Shown one piece after another: positions 1 to 9,142 of a stretch of DNA of 64,000 nt. The position numbers were made by a program, and so were the translations under genes. The DNA lies in the NCBI RefSeq assembly GCF_026278245.1, contig NZ_CP111079.1:3040501-3104500 (forward strand), written 5' to 3'. Each line of letters starts with the position of its first letter. The stretch's first letter is position 1. The DNA is from Pontibacter kalidii (GTDB lineage: Bacteria; Bacteroidota; Bacteroidia; Cytophagales; Hymenobacteraceae). The notes beneath the pieces were generated by a model. The model was not told where the DNA came from and did not search any database. It was given only the letters and a program-made list of their open reading frames with translations.

Positions 1-2
1 TG

Positions 3-203
3 CAGCAGCCCCCGCCCTGGTGGCAGCGGCTTCTCCTAAAAGGCATGTATACTTTTTTTGGGTTGATGAGCGATGTGCAGGCCAGGCAGCTGCCCGATTA
101 CCACGCCCATTTTACAGCGCTGGGACTGGAGCAGCAGTATAGCCAGGCCTTTTACGGCGGCATGGTGCAGGCCAAAGCGTTTAGAAGAGTTAAGGAGTTA
201 TAG
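3..203 (+). CDS. C-terminal fragment of an unrecognised protein (cut by window start)
   Basis: An open frame enters from the left edge and stops at TAG 201-203, giving 66 residues that end in ...GGMVQAKAFRRVKEL. The frame is free of stops, and its codon use (ctg, gcc, cag) matches neighbouring genes, so it is probably the end of a real gene. I do not recognise the family. The fragment has a basic stretch WWQRLLLKGMYTFFGL and no obvious motif. It carries the TATACTT word at 48-54. Confidence 0.55.
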   Translation, partial: QQPPPWWQRLLLKGMYTFFGLMSDVQARQLPDYHAHFTALGLEQQYSQAFYGGMVQAKAFRRVKEL

Positions 204-411
204 AGTTTAGGAGTTAGAAAATTAAAAAGTTAGAAAGTTAGAGTTGGGGAGTTGTAGAGGCGTAATAGATTGCTCCTTAGAGGTAGATATAGATCGAGGT
301 ACCTAGCAACGCATAACTGATAATTGTTAACTGATAACTGTTAACTGATTAGAGTTGCTCTCCCATTTGTCAATCCTTATATTTATACTTTCAACTATAC
401 TGATCTAACCG
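204..411. other. Intergenic filler with short tandem-like words
   Basis: No gene is visible. The stretch is built from degenerate direct repeats of gagttag/agttag (about 190-250) and of aactgataa/gttaactgat (about 315-352). The second set makes small hairpins because GTTAAC is palindromic. A promoter for the M61 peptidase must lie here, but I cannot place a convincing -33/-7 pair. Confidence 0.4.
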
Positions 412-2244
412 ATGAAACCTACATTATACGGCCTGCTGGGCCTGGCGCTGGGGCTTATGGCACAGCCGGTACTAGCGCAGCAGCAGGTAAGGTATGAGCT
501 CTCCTTCCCAAACGCAGCACACCACGAGGCCGAGATAAACGTCTCCTTTTCCGATATCCGGACCGATACCCTGAAAGTGTTAATGCCGCGTACCTCGCCG
601 GGTCGCTATGCCATCCATGAGTTTGCCAAGAATGTGTACAACGTGCGCGCTACCAACGCGCAGGGGCAGCCCCTGCAGCTCCTGCGCCTGAACACCAGCG
701 AGTGGGCTGTGCTGGGTCACGACGGTAAGGCCTCCATCAGCTATACCTTGTTTGCCGACCATGCCGACGGCACCTATGCCGGCGTGGACGAAACGCACGC
801 CCACCTGAACGCGCCAGCCAGCCTGATGTATGCGCGCGGTTTTGAGCAAGCGCCGGCCTACGTTACGTTTCACACCCCCGAGGGCAGCAACTGGAAAGTA
901 GCCACGCAGCTGCGGCAGGAACAGGGCAACACCTACTTCGCTCCCAATTTTCAGTACCTGATGGACAGCCCCACCGAGCTCAGCGACTTTGATTTTGCCG
1001 AGTGGACGGTAAGCGACGGCGGCAAGCCCAAAACGATACAGGTGGCACTACACCACCAGGGCACCAAGGAACAGTTTCAGGAGTACGTAGATCACACCAA
1101 GGCCATTGTGGCCGAGCAGCAGGCGGTGTTCGGAACGTTACCCGATTTCGACTTTGGCCGCTACACCTTTATTGGCTGCTACATGCCGCAGGCTGTGGGC
1201 GATGGTATGGAGCACCGCAACTCTACCATCCTGACCAGCTCCCGGCCACTGGCCGCTGCCATGGGGCCGCTGCTCAACACCGTCTCGCATGAGTTTTTCC
1301 ATGCCTGGAACGTGGAGCGCATCCGTCCTGCATCGCTGGAGCCGTTCAATTTCCAGGAGGCCAACATGAGCGAGGCGCTGTGGTTGGCCGAAGGCTTCAC
1401 GAGCTACTACGGCGACCTGACCATGACCCGCAGCGGCATCTATGACCTAAAAAAGTATGCGTCTGACCTGGCCGGGGATCTCAATTACGTGCTGCTCACA
1501 CCGGGGCGGCAGTACCACAGCCTGGTGGAGATGAGCCAGCAGGCACCGTTCGTGGACGCCGCACGCTCCGTGGACCCTGTAAACCGCCACAATACCTTTA
1601 TCTCATACTACACCTACGGCAGTATGCTGGGCCTGGCTCTGGACATGACCCTGCGCCAGCAGTACAACAAAACGCTGGATGACTTTATGCAGGCCCTCTG
1701 GCAAAAGTATGGAACACCGGAAAAGCCTTACACGATGGCCGACCTGCAGCAAACGCTGGCGGAGGTAACCGGCGATGCGGCCTTTGCGAAGCGGTTCTTT
1801 GAGCAAAGCGTGTTTGGCAGCGAGCTGCCGGACTATGCCCCGCTGCTGGCTCAGGCCGGGCTGGAGCTGCGCAAGGCCAAACCGGGCGAAGCGACTTTAG
1901 GCCTGCTGTACCTGGACTACAAGGACGGCAAGGCAACCATCGCGAATGGCACTTACGTCACCTCGGAGGCTTACAAGGCAGGCCTGGAACGGGGGGATGT
2001 GCTCCTGGCGCTGGATGGCCGCAAGATCAGAAAAGAGAAAGACCTGCAGAAGACGCTGAAGAACCGCAAACCGGGCGAGCGTATGGCCCTCACCTACAGC
2101 CGCCAGGGCCAGCCGCGCCAGACCACGCTGGTGCTGGAGGAGGTGCAGACGCTGGAGGTGATCCCCTTTGAAAGTACAGGCAAACAGCTGACACCCGAAA
2201 TAGAGGCTTACCGAACCGCCTGGCTGGGTTCGAAGGCTAAATAG
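412..2244 (+). CDS. M61 family metallopeptidase with C-terminal PDZ domain
   Basis: This is a secreted zinc aminopeptidase of the M61 (glycyl aminopeptidase-like) family, 610 residues, the usual length. Residues 1-22 form a signal peptide ending VLAQ. An N-terminal beta domain is followed by the catalytic domain with HEFFHAWN (zinc ligands His293 and His297, catalytic Glu294) and the third ligand Glu327 in WLAEGFTSYY. A PDZ domain covers roughly 505-585 (YKAGLERGDVLLALDGR). The family cleaves peptides from the N-terminus with a preference for small residues; the substrate here is unknown. It lies in the cell envelope and stands alone upstream of an outer-membrane protein on the same strand, 96 bases away. 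Confidence 0.93.
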   Translation: MKPTLYGLLGLALGLMAQPVLAQQQVRYELSFPNAAHHEAEINVSFSDIRTDTLKVLMPRTSPGRYAIHEFAKNVYNVRATNAQGQPLQLLRLNTSEWAVLGHDGKASISYTLFADHADGTYAGVDETHAHLNAPASLMYARGFEQAPAYVTFHTPEGSNWKVATQLRQEQGNTYFAPNFQYLMDSPTELSDFDFAEWTVSDGGKPKTIQVALHHQGTKEQFQEYVDHTKAIVAEQQAVFGTLPDFDFGRYTFIGCYMPQAVGDGMEHRNSTILTSSRPLAAAMGPLLNTVSHEFFHAWNVERIRPASLEPFNFQEANMSEALWLAEGFTSYYGDLTMTRSGIYDLKKYASDLAGDLNYVLLTPGRQYHSLVEMSQQAPFVDAARSVDPVNRHNTFISYYTYGSMLGLALDMTLRQQYNKTLDDFMQALWQKYGTPEKPYTMADLQQTLAEVTGDAAFAKRFFEQSVFGSELPDYAPLLAQAGLELRKAKPGEATLGLLYLDYKDGKATIANGTYVTSEAYKAGLERGDVLLALDGRKIRKEKDLQKTLKNRKPGERMALTYSRQGQPRQTTLVLEEVQTLEVIPFESTGKQLTPEIEAYRTAWLGSKAK

Positions 2245-2340
2245 CGGCGGGAGTATACTTTAAAGTGGCTATGCTCGTTTTGCTTTTGAACCATCTACCT
2301 CGTACCTTAGTATAAGAATTTATACTTCAGCCATTTCCAC

Positions 2341-2994
2341 GTGAAAAATATATTCAGAACATTACTGGCGGCCGGGCTGCTTTACGCCGGCCAAGGTATG
2401 GCCCAGGACGTGAAGCCAAGCCTGGAGGCCGCCCCGGACCCAACCGCGGCCACCACCGCCCCTGTAGCCGCAGCCACGTCGGAGCCTGCCAAGCCCGAGA
2501 AACCCGCCTGGCAGGGCCCAAAACTGAGCTATGGCCTGAACATGGGGGCCAGCATCAGCAACGGCTTTGGCAGTGCCACCTATGTGGAGCCCTCGGTGCG
2601 CTACCAGGTCAGCAACCGCTTCCGGCTAAACACCAGCCTGGCCTATGTGCATACTTCCGGCTATAACACCCCTGTGGCCGGCCCTGAAGGTACTACGGTA
2701 TTGTACCGCAACGGCGCCGGCAGCCACTATATCGCCAGTGTGGGCGTGGATTACCTGGCCAGCGATCGCCTGATCCTGAGCGGCAACATCTGGCGCGATT
2801 TTTCGAACGTGCCCGCCAACCAGTTTAACAACAGCTTTTACAGCCCCGGCAGCATGGGCGCCGACTTCAGGGCCACCTATAAAATCACGGAGCACCTGAG
2901 CGTCACCGGCGGCATCCGTTATACCGACGGCGCCTCGCCCTACGGCAACCATTTCTACTCGCCGGCCTACGGCAGCAGATACGGCTACTGGTAA
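2341..2994 (+). CDS. Putative outer-membrane beta-barrel protein
   Basis: 217 residues from a GTG start, chosen because a clear signal peptide begins there (KNIFRTLLAAGLLYAGQGMAQD, cleavage near residue 22). A Pro/Ala/Thr/Glu-rich linker (about 25-60) precedes a C-terminal part of alternating aromatic and polar residues with many Tyr, Gly and Asn, as in small outer-membrane barrels. Phrases such as YQVSNRFRLNTSLAYVHTSGY and SVGVDYLASDRLILSGNIWRD look like paired beta strands. No enzymatic motif is seen. A strong terminator follows 30 bases downstream. Confidence 0.75.
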   Translation: MKNIFRTLLAAGLLYAGQGMAQDVKPSLEAAPDPTAATTAPVAAATSEPAKPEKPAWQGPKLSYGLNMGASISNGFGSATYVEPSVRYQVSNRFRLNTSLAYVHTSGYNTPVAGPEGTTVLYRNGAGSHYIASVGVDYLASDRLILSGNIWRDFSNVPANQFNNSFYSPGSMGADFRATYKITEHLSVTGGIRYTDGASPYGNHFYSPAYGSRYGYW

Positions 2995-3024
2995 GCGCTT
3001 AGGATATCCCTCAGCACGTATAAA

Positions 3025-3062
3025 AGCGCTTCCCTGGACCTGCAGGGAGGCGCTCTTTTTTA
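3025..3062 (+). terminator. Rho-independent terminator after the outer-membrane protein gene
   Basis: The stem AGCGCTTCCCTG / CAGGGAGGCGCT (12 pairs, one G-T) with a 4-5 base loop is followed by TTTTTT. Confidence 0.85.
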
Positions 3063-3204
3063 TAGGCCATTTCAGAGGAAGCCCTGTATAACCTATTTTG
3101 CCGTTTCTAAAGTATATAAGTGTGATGTAAGCCAGAGGACATAAGTATAGGAGTAAGCATTCCCTTCCTCGTCCTTTTGCCAGAAAATATAACGGAGACA
3201 AACT

Positions 3205-4221
3205 TTGCAGCAGAACAACCACCACATTCGCCATATAAAAAACGACCGCCTCGAAACCATTAAACCCGGCTACAGAGGCAACAAAACTGTAAACGGACGC
3301 TTCGCTAACGGCGATGAGCTTTTCAAACCGGAACTAAAGCAGGTGCTGAAGTGGCAGCTAAGCCGCAACCCGCAGCGGGAGCAAAAGAAGCTCGATCACT
3401 ACACGCCGCACGTACAGGAAGGAAATAATTTTCTGCACGACGACCGCGACATGCTGGTGTGGCTGGGGCACTCCGCCTTTTTCATTCGCCTTAACGGCAT
3501 CACGTTCCTCACCGACCCGGTTTTGTACGACATCCCCATGGTGAAGAGACGGGTAGGAACACCCTGCTCGCCGGAGGATATCCGTAACATCGATTTTCTG
3601 CTGCTCTCCCACGCCCACCGAGACCACCTCGACAAAAAATCGCTGCAGACGGTTTACGGGGCCAACCCACAGGTGAAGGCACTGGCCCCGCTGCGCGCAG
3701 GTGATATCCTCCGGAGCATAAACCCGCACCTGCCCTATCAGGAGGCGGGCTGGTACCAGAAGTATGACCTGGTGCCCGGTAGCGTGGAAGTATACTTTAT
3801 GCCCGCCTCGCACTGGCACCGCCGCGGCCTTACGGACATGAACAAGGTACTCTGGGGCAGCTTTGTGCTCAAGACGCCCACCCATACGCTATACTTTGCC
3901 GGCGACACAGGTTTTGCCCCGCACTTTGAGGAGATCGAGGAATTGCTCGGCCCCATGGATGTGTGCCTGATGCCGGTGGGCGCCTACAAGCCGTCTTTTC
4001 TGATGCAGAAGAGCCACCTGAGCCCGCACGAGGCCGTGAAAGCCTACAACCTGCTGCACGGCGGCACTTTTATACCCATGCACTACGGTACCTACGACCT
4101 CTCCGACGAGCCGCCGAGCGAGCCGGTGCGCCTGCTGGAGCAGATTGCCGCCTCGGGTATGCTGCAGGGGCTGCGGATTCCGGCTATTGGGGAGCCGGTG
4201 CTGCTACAGGACCTTTTATAA
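3205..4221 (+). CDS. Metallo-beta-lactamase-fold hydrolase (UlaG / NAPE-PLD-like)
   Basis: 338 residues from a TTG start; no better ATG lies upstream, and the first ATG inside the frame would remove part of the N-terminus. The metal motif H-x-H-x-D-H is seen as SHAHRDHLD (His136, His138, Asp140, His141). It is preceded by WLGHSAFFIRLNGITFLTDPVL and followed by ASHWHRRG, YFAGDTGFA and PMHYGTYDLS, which supply the remaining ligands. This order is that of the UlaG-like/N-acylphosphatidylethanolamine phospholipase D-like branch. No signal peptide is visible, so it is probably cytoplasmic. The exact substrate cannot be told. Confidence 0.88.
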   Translation: MQQNNHHIRHIKNDRLETIKPGYRGNKTVNGRFANGDELFKPELKQVLKWQLSRNPQREQKKLDHYTPHVQEGNNFLHDDRDMLVWLGHSAFFIRLNGITFLTDPVLYDIPMVKRRVGTPCSPEDIRNIDFLLLSHAHRDHLDKKSLQTVYGANPQVKALAPLRAGDILRSINPHLPYQEAGWYQKYDLVPGSVEVYFMPASHWHRRGLTDMNKVLWGSFVLKTPTHTLYFAGDTGFAPHFEEIEELLGPMDVCLMPVGAYKPSFLMQKSHLSPHEAVKAYNLLHGGTFIPMHYGTYDLSDEPPSEPVRLLEQIAASGMLQGLRIPAIGEPVLLQDLL

Positions 4222-4246
4222 AGCGTGGCGCAGGTGCATAGTTTTG

Positions 4247-4254
4247 TTATATTT
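4247..4254 (+). promoter_or_regulatory. Candidate Bacteroidota -7 box before the symporter gene
   Basis: TATATTTG fits the TAnnTTTG consensus, 36 bases before the ATG. No good TTTG -33 element sits 19-21 bases upstream, so the call rests on the -7 box alone. Confidence 0.3.
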
Positions 4255-4289
4255 GTGAATTAGAACGTTTACGAACCACTGCTTGCACT

Positions 4290-5768
4290 ATGTCCTCAAC
4301 CCTTATCATAGGCCTGATCATTGCCTATTTCTGTATCCTGATCTTTATTTCTTACCTCACCAGCCGTAATTCCGACTCTGAGACTTTCTTCCTGGCCAAC
4401 CGCTCCTCGCCCTGGTATGTGGTGGCCTTTGGCATGATCGGCACCTCGCTGTCGGGAGTGACGTTCGTATCAATTCCCGGCATGGTGGCGGTGGCAGAAT
4501 TCTCGTACCTGCAGTTTGTGCTGGGCTACCTGTTGGGCTATTTCGTGATTGCCACGGTGCTCATGCCGCTCTACTACCGCATGAACCTGGTCTCGATCTA
4601 TACTTACCTGGAAGACCGCTTCGGATGGTGGTCGTATAAGACGGGGGCGGCCTTCTTCCTGCTCTCGCGCACATTGGGTGCGGCTATTCGCCTTTTCCTG
4701 GTGGCGGGAGTACTGCAGTTGGCGGTTTTCGATGATTTTGGTATTCCCTTCTCCGTTTCCGTCATCATCACCATTGTCCTGATTTGGGTGTATACCTTCC
4801 GGGGTGGTATGAAAACGATCATCTGGACCGATACCTTCCAGACAACCGCCATGCTGCTGGCGGTTGGTGTCAGCATCTGGCTCATCTCCGACGAGCTGAA
4901 CCTGAGCTTCCAGGGATTGATTGACACGATACAGACCAGCGAATACTCACAGGTATTTTACTGGGATTTCAAGGATAGCAAATACTTCCTCAAGCAGTTC
5001 TTCTCCGGCGCTTTCATCGCCATTGTGATGACGGGCCTTGACCAGGACATGATGCAGAAGAACCTGAGCTGCAAAAACATCGGCGAGGCCCAGAAGAACA
5101 TGTTCTGGTTCAGCATCATTCTGGTGTTTGTAAACATCCTGTTCCTGGCCCTGGGTGCTTTGCTTTACATCTATGCCAACGCTAAGGGCATCGCCCTTCC
5201 AGAGCGCGGCGATGATGTGTTCCCATTCCTGGCCCTGAACCACTTCTCATACTTTGCAGGCATCATATTCATACTTGGTATCATTGCCATTACGTACGCC
5301 TCGGCCGACTCGGCGCTTACGGCACTAACCACCTCCTTCTGCGTGGACTTTCTTAACTTCAAGGACCGTCCGGAGCAGGAGCGTGTGCGTGTGCGCTACA
5401 TCGTTCACGCCGGTATCTCCGTGGTAATGGGCCTTGTCATCATCGCTTTTGACATCCTGAACAATGATAGTGTGGTAACTGCCGTATTCAAGGTGGCCGG
5501 TTATACCTACGGGCCCCTGCTGGGCCTCTATTCCTTCGGCATCTACACCAAGCGGGCTGTGCGCGACAAATTTGTGCCTGCCGTCTGCATCATCGCGCCG
5601 CTGCTTACCCTTATCCTCAGCTACAACTCCGTAGACTGGTTCTGGGGCTACGAGTTCGGCTTCGAGGTACTGATCCTCAACGGCTTTCTGACCTTTATTG
5701 GCCTGATGGCTGTTTCGACAGGTAAGATTGATGAGCTGGAGCTGGCGCAGGAGCAAACGACCGCTTAA
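4290..5768 (+). CDS. Sodium:solute symporter (SSS family)
   Basis: 492 residues, ATG start, hydrophobic throughout with about 13 membrane helices. The N-terminus (IIAYFCILIFISYLTSR followed by SDSETFFLANRSSPWYVVAF) and the segment GTSLSGVTFVSIPG match the SSS core, whose early Ser/Thr residues help to bind Na+. YASADSALTALTTSFCVDF is the typical later helix. The family couples Na+ entry to uptake of sugars, amino acids, vitamins or organic acids; the substrate cannot be read from sequence. It lies 68 bases after the hydrolase gene and ends at a strong terminator. Confidence 0.9.
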   Translation: MSSTLIIGLIIAYFCILIFISYLTSRNSDSETFFLANRSSPWYVVAFGMIGTSLSGVTFVSIPGMVAVAEFSYLQFVLGYLLGYFVIATVLMPLYYRMNLVSIYTYLEDRFGWWSYKTGAAFFLLSRTLGAAIRLFLVAGVLQLAVFDDFGIPFSVSVIITIVLIWVYTFRGGMKTIIWTDTFQTTAMLLAVGVSIWLISDELNLSFQGLIDTIQTSEYSQVFYWDFKDSKYFLKQFFSGAFIAIVMTGLDQDMMQKNLSCKNIGEAQKNMFWFSIILVFVNILFLALGALLYIYANAKGIALPERGDDVFPFLALNHFSYFAGIIFILGIIAITYASADSALTALTTSFCVDFLNFKDRPEQERVRVRYIVHAGISVVMGLVIIAFDILNNDSVVTAVFKVAGYTYGPLLGLYSFGIYTKRAVRDKFVPAVCIIAPLLTLILSYNSVDWFWGYEFGFEVLILNGFLTFIGLMAVSTGKIDELELAQEQTTA

Positions 5769-5783
5769 TTTTAGCTAAGCCTT

Positions 5784-5824
5784 AAAACGCCCTCTTCTGT
5801 TCTTCGGGAGAGGGCGTTTATTTT
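5784..5824 (+). terminator. Terminator after the symporter gene
   Basis: The stem AAACGCCCTCT / AGAGGGCGTTT has a 13-base loop and is followed by TATTTTAT. Confidence 0.85.
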
Positions 5825-5844
5825 ATATGCCTTCGTAGCCTTAT

Positions 5845-6930
5845 CCGAGATCTGCACCCACCACCTCTGAGCAAGGTAATGGCTCGGCTGTCCCTGCCCC
5901 TGCCCCGAAACAAGGCCGGGATCTGAGACTTTACTAGGAGTGGAGCCTGTAACTGCTTTAGCTAAAGTATAAGCTTCATAGTTGCTGTCTCTACAACTAT
6001 AACCCACCCCTAACCCCTCCGAGGAGGGGAATTATACCTCTCCCCAGCCCTCTCCTAAAAACAGGAGAGGGAGTTTATACTTGCCCCTCTCCCTGTCATC
6101 TCGAGCAGGGTGAGAGATCTATCTGGAATTCTAAAGAGATCTCTCCTAAGAACAGGAGAGGGAGTTTCCCGCTACCGGGTCCAACCATCCCTACCCCTCC
6201 TTAGCAAAGGCGTGGAGCTTTCACCCCACCCCAACCCTCCCCTAAGAACAGGGGAGGGAGCTTCTATACTTGCCACCCTTCCCTGTCATCTCGACCTTTG
6301 GGAGAGATCTCTTTAGAATTCTCGATAGATCTCTCCCAAAGGTCGAGATGACAGTAAGGGCGGGAGCTATCGAACCTGTTCCTATTCCTTGTTCAGTATG
6401 CGATTATCATCCCCCTACCCCCTTCGAAGGGGGACTTGGTTCAAGCTCTGTTGGCGGAGGCTATCGAACGATTCCCAGTCCTTGGGTTGAGCGCCTATGC
6501 GAGTTTTTCCGGTGCCGAACGAGAGTGAGGCAGCCCGAGGTACGAGGGCAGGAAAAGCTCCCAGCGCGATGCCCGAGGACGAGCCCTCTCGGGCTTGAGA
6601 GTAACAAAGCAAGAGATGAAACAAGTTGGTTGTAAAGCCTAGGATGAACAGCAGCTAGCAAGGATAGCTTGTGACAAGCTGAAGGAAGCAGTGGCTATGC
6701 AAGTACAATGAAGTATAGCTCAAGTAGAAAAAGGCGCAAGCGGACGCTTGCGCCAGCGGAAGAATGAAGTATAAAAGTATTATGGTTCTGCTAGCCAGTC
6801 GGGTTACAAACCTGACATCATAGAAGGCACGGGTTGCAAACCCGCGCCAGCGATAGTATAGAGTATAAACGAGCAAGTATAAACTGAAGTATAAAGCCTA
6901 GCTTTCAAGCCAGCCGAGCCACAAACCTGA
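5845..6930. repeat. Mosaic REP-like repeat cluster, copy A (reverse orientation)
   Basis: This gap of more than 1 kb holds no credible gene. Read on the minus strand it has the same blocks, in the same order, as the clusters near 14.6, 33.3 and 61.7 kb. The blocks are gcgcaagcg/cgcttgcgcc and gggttgcaaaccc hairpins (6724-6850), a GC-rich block ending in ggcgctcaaccc (6432-6615, seen here as its complement), a C-run/G-run block (6408-6432), a CTGTCATCTCGA inverted repeat (6283-6354), two cctctcctaa.aacaggagagg hairpins (6049-6072, 6233-6260), ccctccgaggagggg (6014-6032) and a gaaacaaggccgggatct block (5908-5930). The short open frames here are repeat sequence. Confidence 0.8.
6283..6354. repeat. 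Perfect 28-bp inverted repeat (CTGTCATCTCGA family)
   Basis: The left arm 6283-6310 (begins CTGTCATCTCGACC, ends GAGAGATCT) is exactly complementary to the right arm 6327-6354, around the 16-base centre ctttagaattctcgat. Partial relatives lie at 6094-6145 and 15078-15180. The second keeps the left arm and centre, but its right arm is interrupted by unrelated sequence. Confidence 0.95.
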
Positions 6931-7086
6931 GTTCATCCACAGGAATCAGCCTAAGAGACCTGCGCCAACCTATATTACAGGTGTCTACCAGGAGCCCGGA
7001 AGCGATTCAGTGCAATTACGCACGCTATCCTAACGAACGCAACAGTCGATCCACCACAAACCACCTATACTTTCCTACATATTGCT

Positions 7087-7094
7087 TACCTTTG
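7087..7094 (+). promoter_or_regulatory. Candidate -7 box before the ABC exporter gene
   Basis: TACCTTTG matches TAnnTTTG and sits 123 bases before the ATG. No clear -33 element is visible. The rest of 6931-7216 shows no gene; a 74-codon open frame at 6981-7202 has no typical codon use. Confidence 0.3.
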
Positions 7095-7216
7095 CAATAT
7101 TTTGCGGGGAGGTGGCATCATATAGCGGGTTTAGCTGTTATACCACTGTACCTTACAGGCAAGCCGGAGGCAGATAGCCGGCCAGGCCATTACACATTTT
7201 AAGCAGCGTATAATTA

Positions 7217-9034
7217 ATGGCAAAACGCGGATTCGGGTCTAGCGGCGAACAGGATAAAGAAGGCAGAAAGAAGATTACCAAAGAGAGTTTTCGCCGTGGC
7301 CTCCAGATTTTTGGCTACGTACTTCCCTACAAGTATAAATTCATCACCGGCCTTGTGTTTTTGGCGTTGTCCAGCCTTACCATGATGGCCTTCCCTTACC
7401 TGGTGGGCAAGCTATTTGACTCCTCCACCAACGATGCCAACAGCCCGCTCCAGGACATCAACCTGATCGCTATGGGGCTTTTTGCCGTTATCCTGCTGCA
7501 GGGCATCTTCTCCTTCTGCAGGGTATACTTTTTTGCGCAGGTGAGCGAGAATGCCGTGGCCAACATCCGCCGCGACCTCTACAGCAAATTTGTGCAGCTG
7601 CCTATCTCTTTTTATGAGAAACGCCGCGTGGGCGAGATCACCAGTCGCATCACCACGGATGTGGCGCAGGTGCAGGATGCCATGTCCATCACCCTGGCCG
7701 AGCTCTTCCGCCAGATCACCACGCTCATCGTCGGTGTCATCGTCATCATGTGGACCTCCATCAAGCTATCGCTGTTCATGCTGGCCACCTTTCCGGTGCT
7801 GGTGGCGCTGGCGCTGGTATTTGGCCGCAAGATTAAGATGCTTTCCAGGAAAACACAGGACGAGCTGGCCAACACGAACGTGATTGTAGAAGAGACGCTC
7901 CAGGCGATCAATACCGTGAAGGCCTTTACCAACGAGATGTTCGAGGTAGGGCGCTACAGGACTACCTTGGACAAAGCTGTAAAAACAGCCATAAAAGGGG
8001 CTTATTATCGTGGCGCCTTCATCACGTTCATCATCGTGGGCCTTTTTGGAGGTATCATCCTGGTGATCTGGTATGGTGTCACGCTCGTGGCCAACGGCGA
8101 TATCGCGCAGGGCGACTTGGTATCCTTTGTCCTTTATACGGTGTTTATAGGCGCTTCTGTGGGCGGCCTGGGAGATCTTTACGGCAAGGTGCAAGCCGCA
8201 CTAGGGGCCACGGAGCGCATTCTGGAAATACTTCAGGAAGAGGAAGAGCCGACCGATAAAAGTATAAAGGCCCTGAGCCAGATACCGCGCATGAACGGAG
8301 ACATCAGCTATCGGAATGTGGCTTTCTCCTACCCTACCCGCCCCGACTTACAGGTGCTGCGCGATATTAGCTTTACCGTGAGAGCCGGCGAGAAAGTCGC
8401 GCTGGTAGGTCCCAGCGGCGCCGGCAAGTCTACCATCATCCAGCTGTTGATGCGCTATTACGACCTTTCGGGGGGAAGTATAACGGTGGACGACCACGAT
8501 ATCCGCCACATCAACATGACCGAGCTGCGCGGAAACATTGGGGTGGTGCCGCAGGAGGTGCTGCTGTTCGGGGGCACTATTCGCGAGAACATTGCCTATG
8601 GCCGCCCGGAAGCCTCGGAGGCTGAGATCATCGAGGCGGCCCGCAAAGCCAATGCCTACGACTTTATCGTGTCCTTCCCGGAAGGATTTGATACCCTGGT
8701 GGGCGAGCGCGGCATTAAGCTCTCCGGAGGCCAGCGGCAGCGTGTGGCCATTGCCCGGGCCATCCTGAAGAACCCTGCCATACTTATACTGGACGAGGCC
8801 ACCAGCGCCCTCGACTCCGAGTCAGAGCACCTGGTGCAGCAGGCCATGGACGAGCTGATGAAAGGCCGTACCACCATCGTGATCGCCCACCGCCTGGCCA
8901 CCATCCGGAAGGTGGATAAGATCCTGGTGATCGAGAACGGAGAGATTGTGGAGGAAGGCCCACACGAAGTGCTGTCGGTGAACCCGGATGGCATGTACGC
9001 CAACCTCCTGCGGCTGCAGTTCGAATTAAGCTAA
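7217..9034 (+). CDS. ABC exporter, fused membrane and ATPase domains (MsbA/LmrA type)
   Basis: 605 residues, ATG start. Residues about 40-330 form a six-helix exporter membrane domain. The C-terminal ATPase has Walker A GPSGAGKST (398-406), signature LSGGQRQRVAIARA (from 502), Walker B AILILDEATSALDS and the H-loop IAHRLATIRK. A half-transporter of this layout works as a homodimer in the inner membrane, flipping lipids or exporting hydrophobic compounds. The cargo is not identifiable. A Lys/Arg-rich cytoplasmic tail precedes the first helix. The gene stands alone between a repeat cluster and a terminator. Confidence 0.93.
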   Translation: MAKRGFGSSGEQDKEGRKKITKESFRRGLQIFGYVLPYKYKFITGLVFLALSSLTMMAFPYLVGKLFDSSTNDANSPLQDINLIAMGLFAVILLQGIFSFCRVYFFAQVSENAVANIRRDLYSKFVQLPISFYEKRRVGEITSRITTDVAQVQDAMSITLAELFRQITTLIVGVIVIMWTSIKLSLFMLATFPVLVALALVFGRKIKMLSRKTQDELANTNVIVEETLQAINTVKAFTNEMFEVGRYRTTLDKAVKTAIKGAYYRGAFITFIIVGLFGGIILVIWYGVTLVANGDIAQGDLVSFVLYTVFIGASVGGLGDLYGKVQAALGATERILEILQEEEEPTDKSIKALSQIPRMNGDISYRNVAFSYPTRPDLQVLRDISFTVRAGEKVALVGPSGAGKSTIIQLLMRYYDLSGGSITVDDHDIRHINMTELRGNIGVVPQEVLLFGGTIRENIAYGRPEASEAEIIEAARKANAYDFIVSFPEGFDTLVGERGIKLSGGQRQRVAIARAILKNPAILILDEATSALDSESEHLVQQAMDELMKGRTTIVIAHRLATIRKVDKILVIENGEIVEEGPHEVLSVNPDGMYANLLRLQFELS

Positions 9035-9058
9035 GGAATAATCCAGCAAACAAAGTAT

Positions 9059-9097
9059 AAAATCCTGCTGTGGCGCTGGCTGCAGTAGGATTTTATG
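9059..9097 (+). terminator. Terminator after the ABC exporter gene
   Basis: Arms AAAATCCTGCTG and CAGTAGGATTTT pair with one unpaired base around a 12-base loop, followed by a T-rich ATGTTTTAT. Confidence 0.7.
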
Positions 9098-9142
9098 TTT
9101 TATAGATATACTTTAGGCCATATTTTTGAAGAAGCGGCCCTA

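Noticed and set aside
3358..3885. 175-codon minus frame opposite the metallo-beta-lactamase-fold gene
   Set aside because: Antisense shadow; the plus frame has the complete metal-binding motif.
6110..6635. Short plus and minus open frames in repeat cluster A
   Set aside because: They are made of repeat blocks; the same kind of frames appear in clusters B, C and D.
6981..7202. 73-codon plus frame before the ABC exporter
   Set aside because: It has mixed codon use unlike genes here and overlaps the candidate promoter region.
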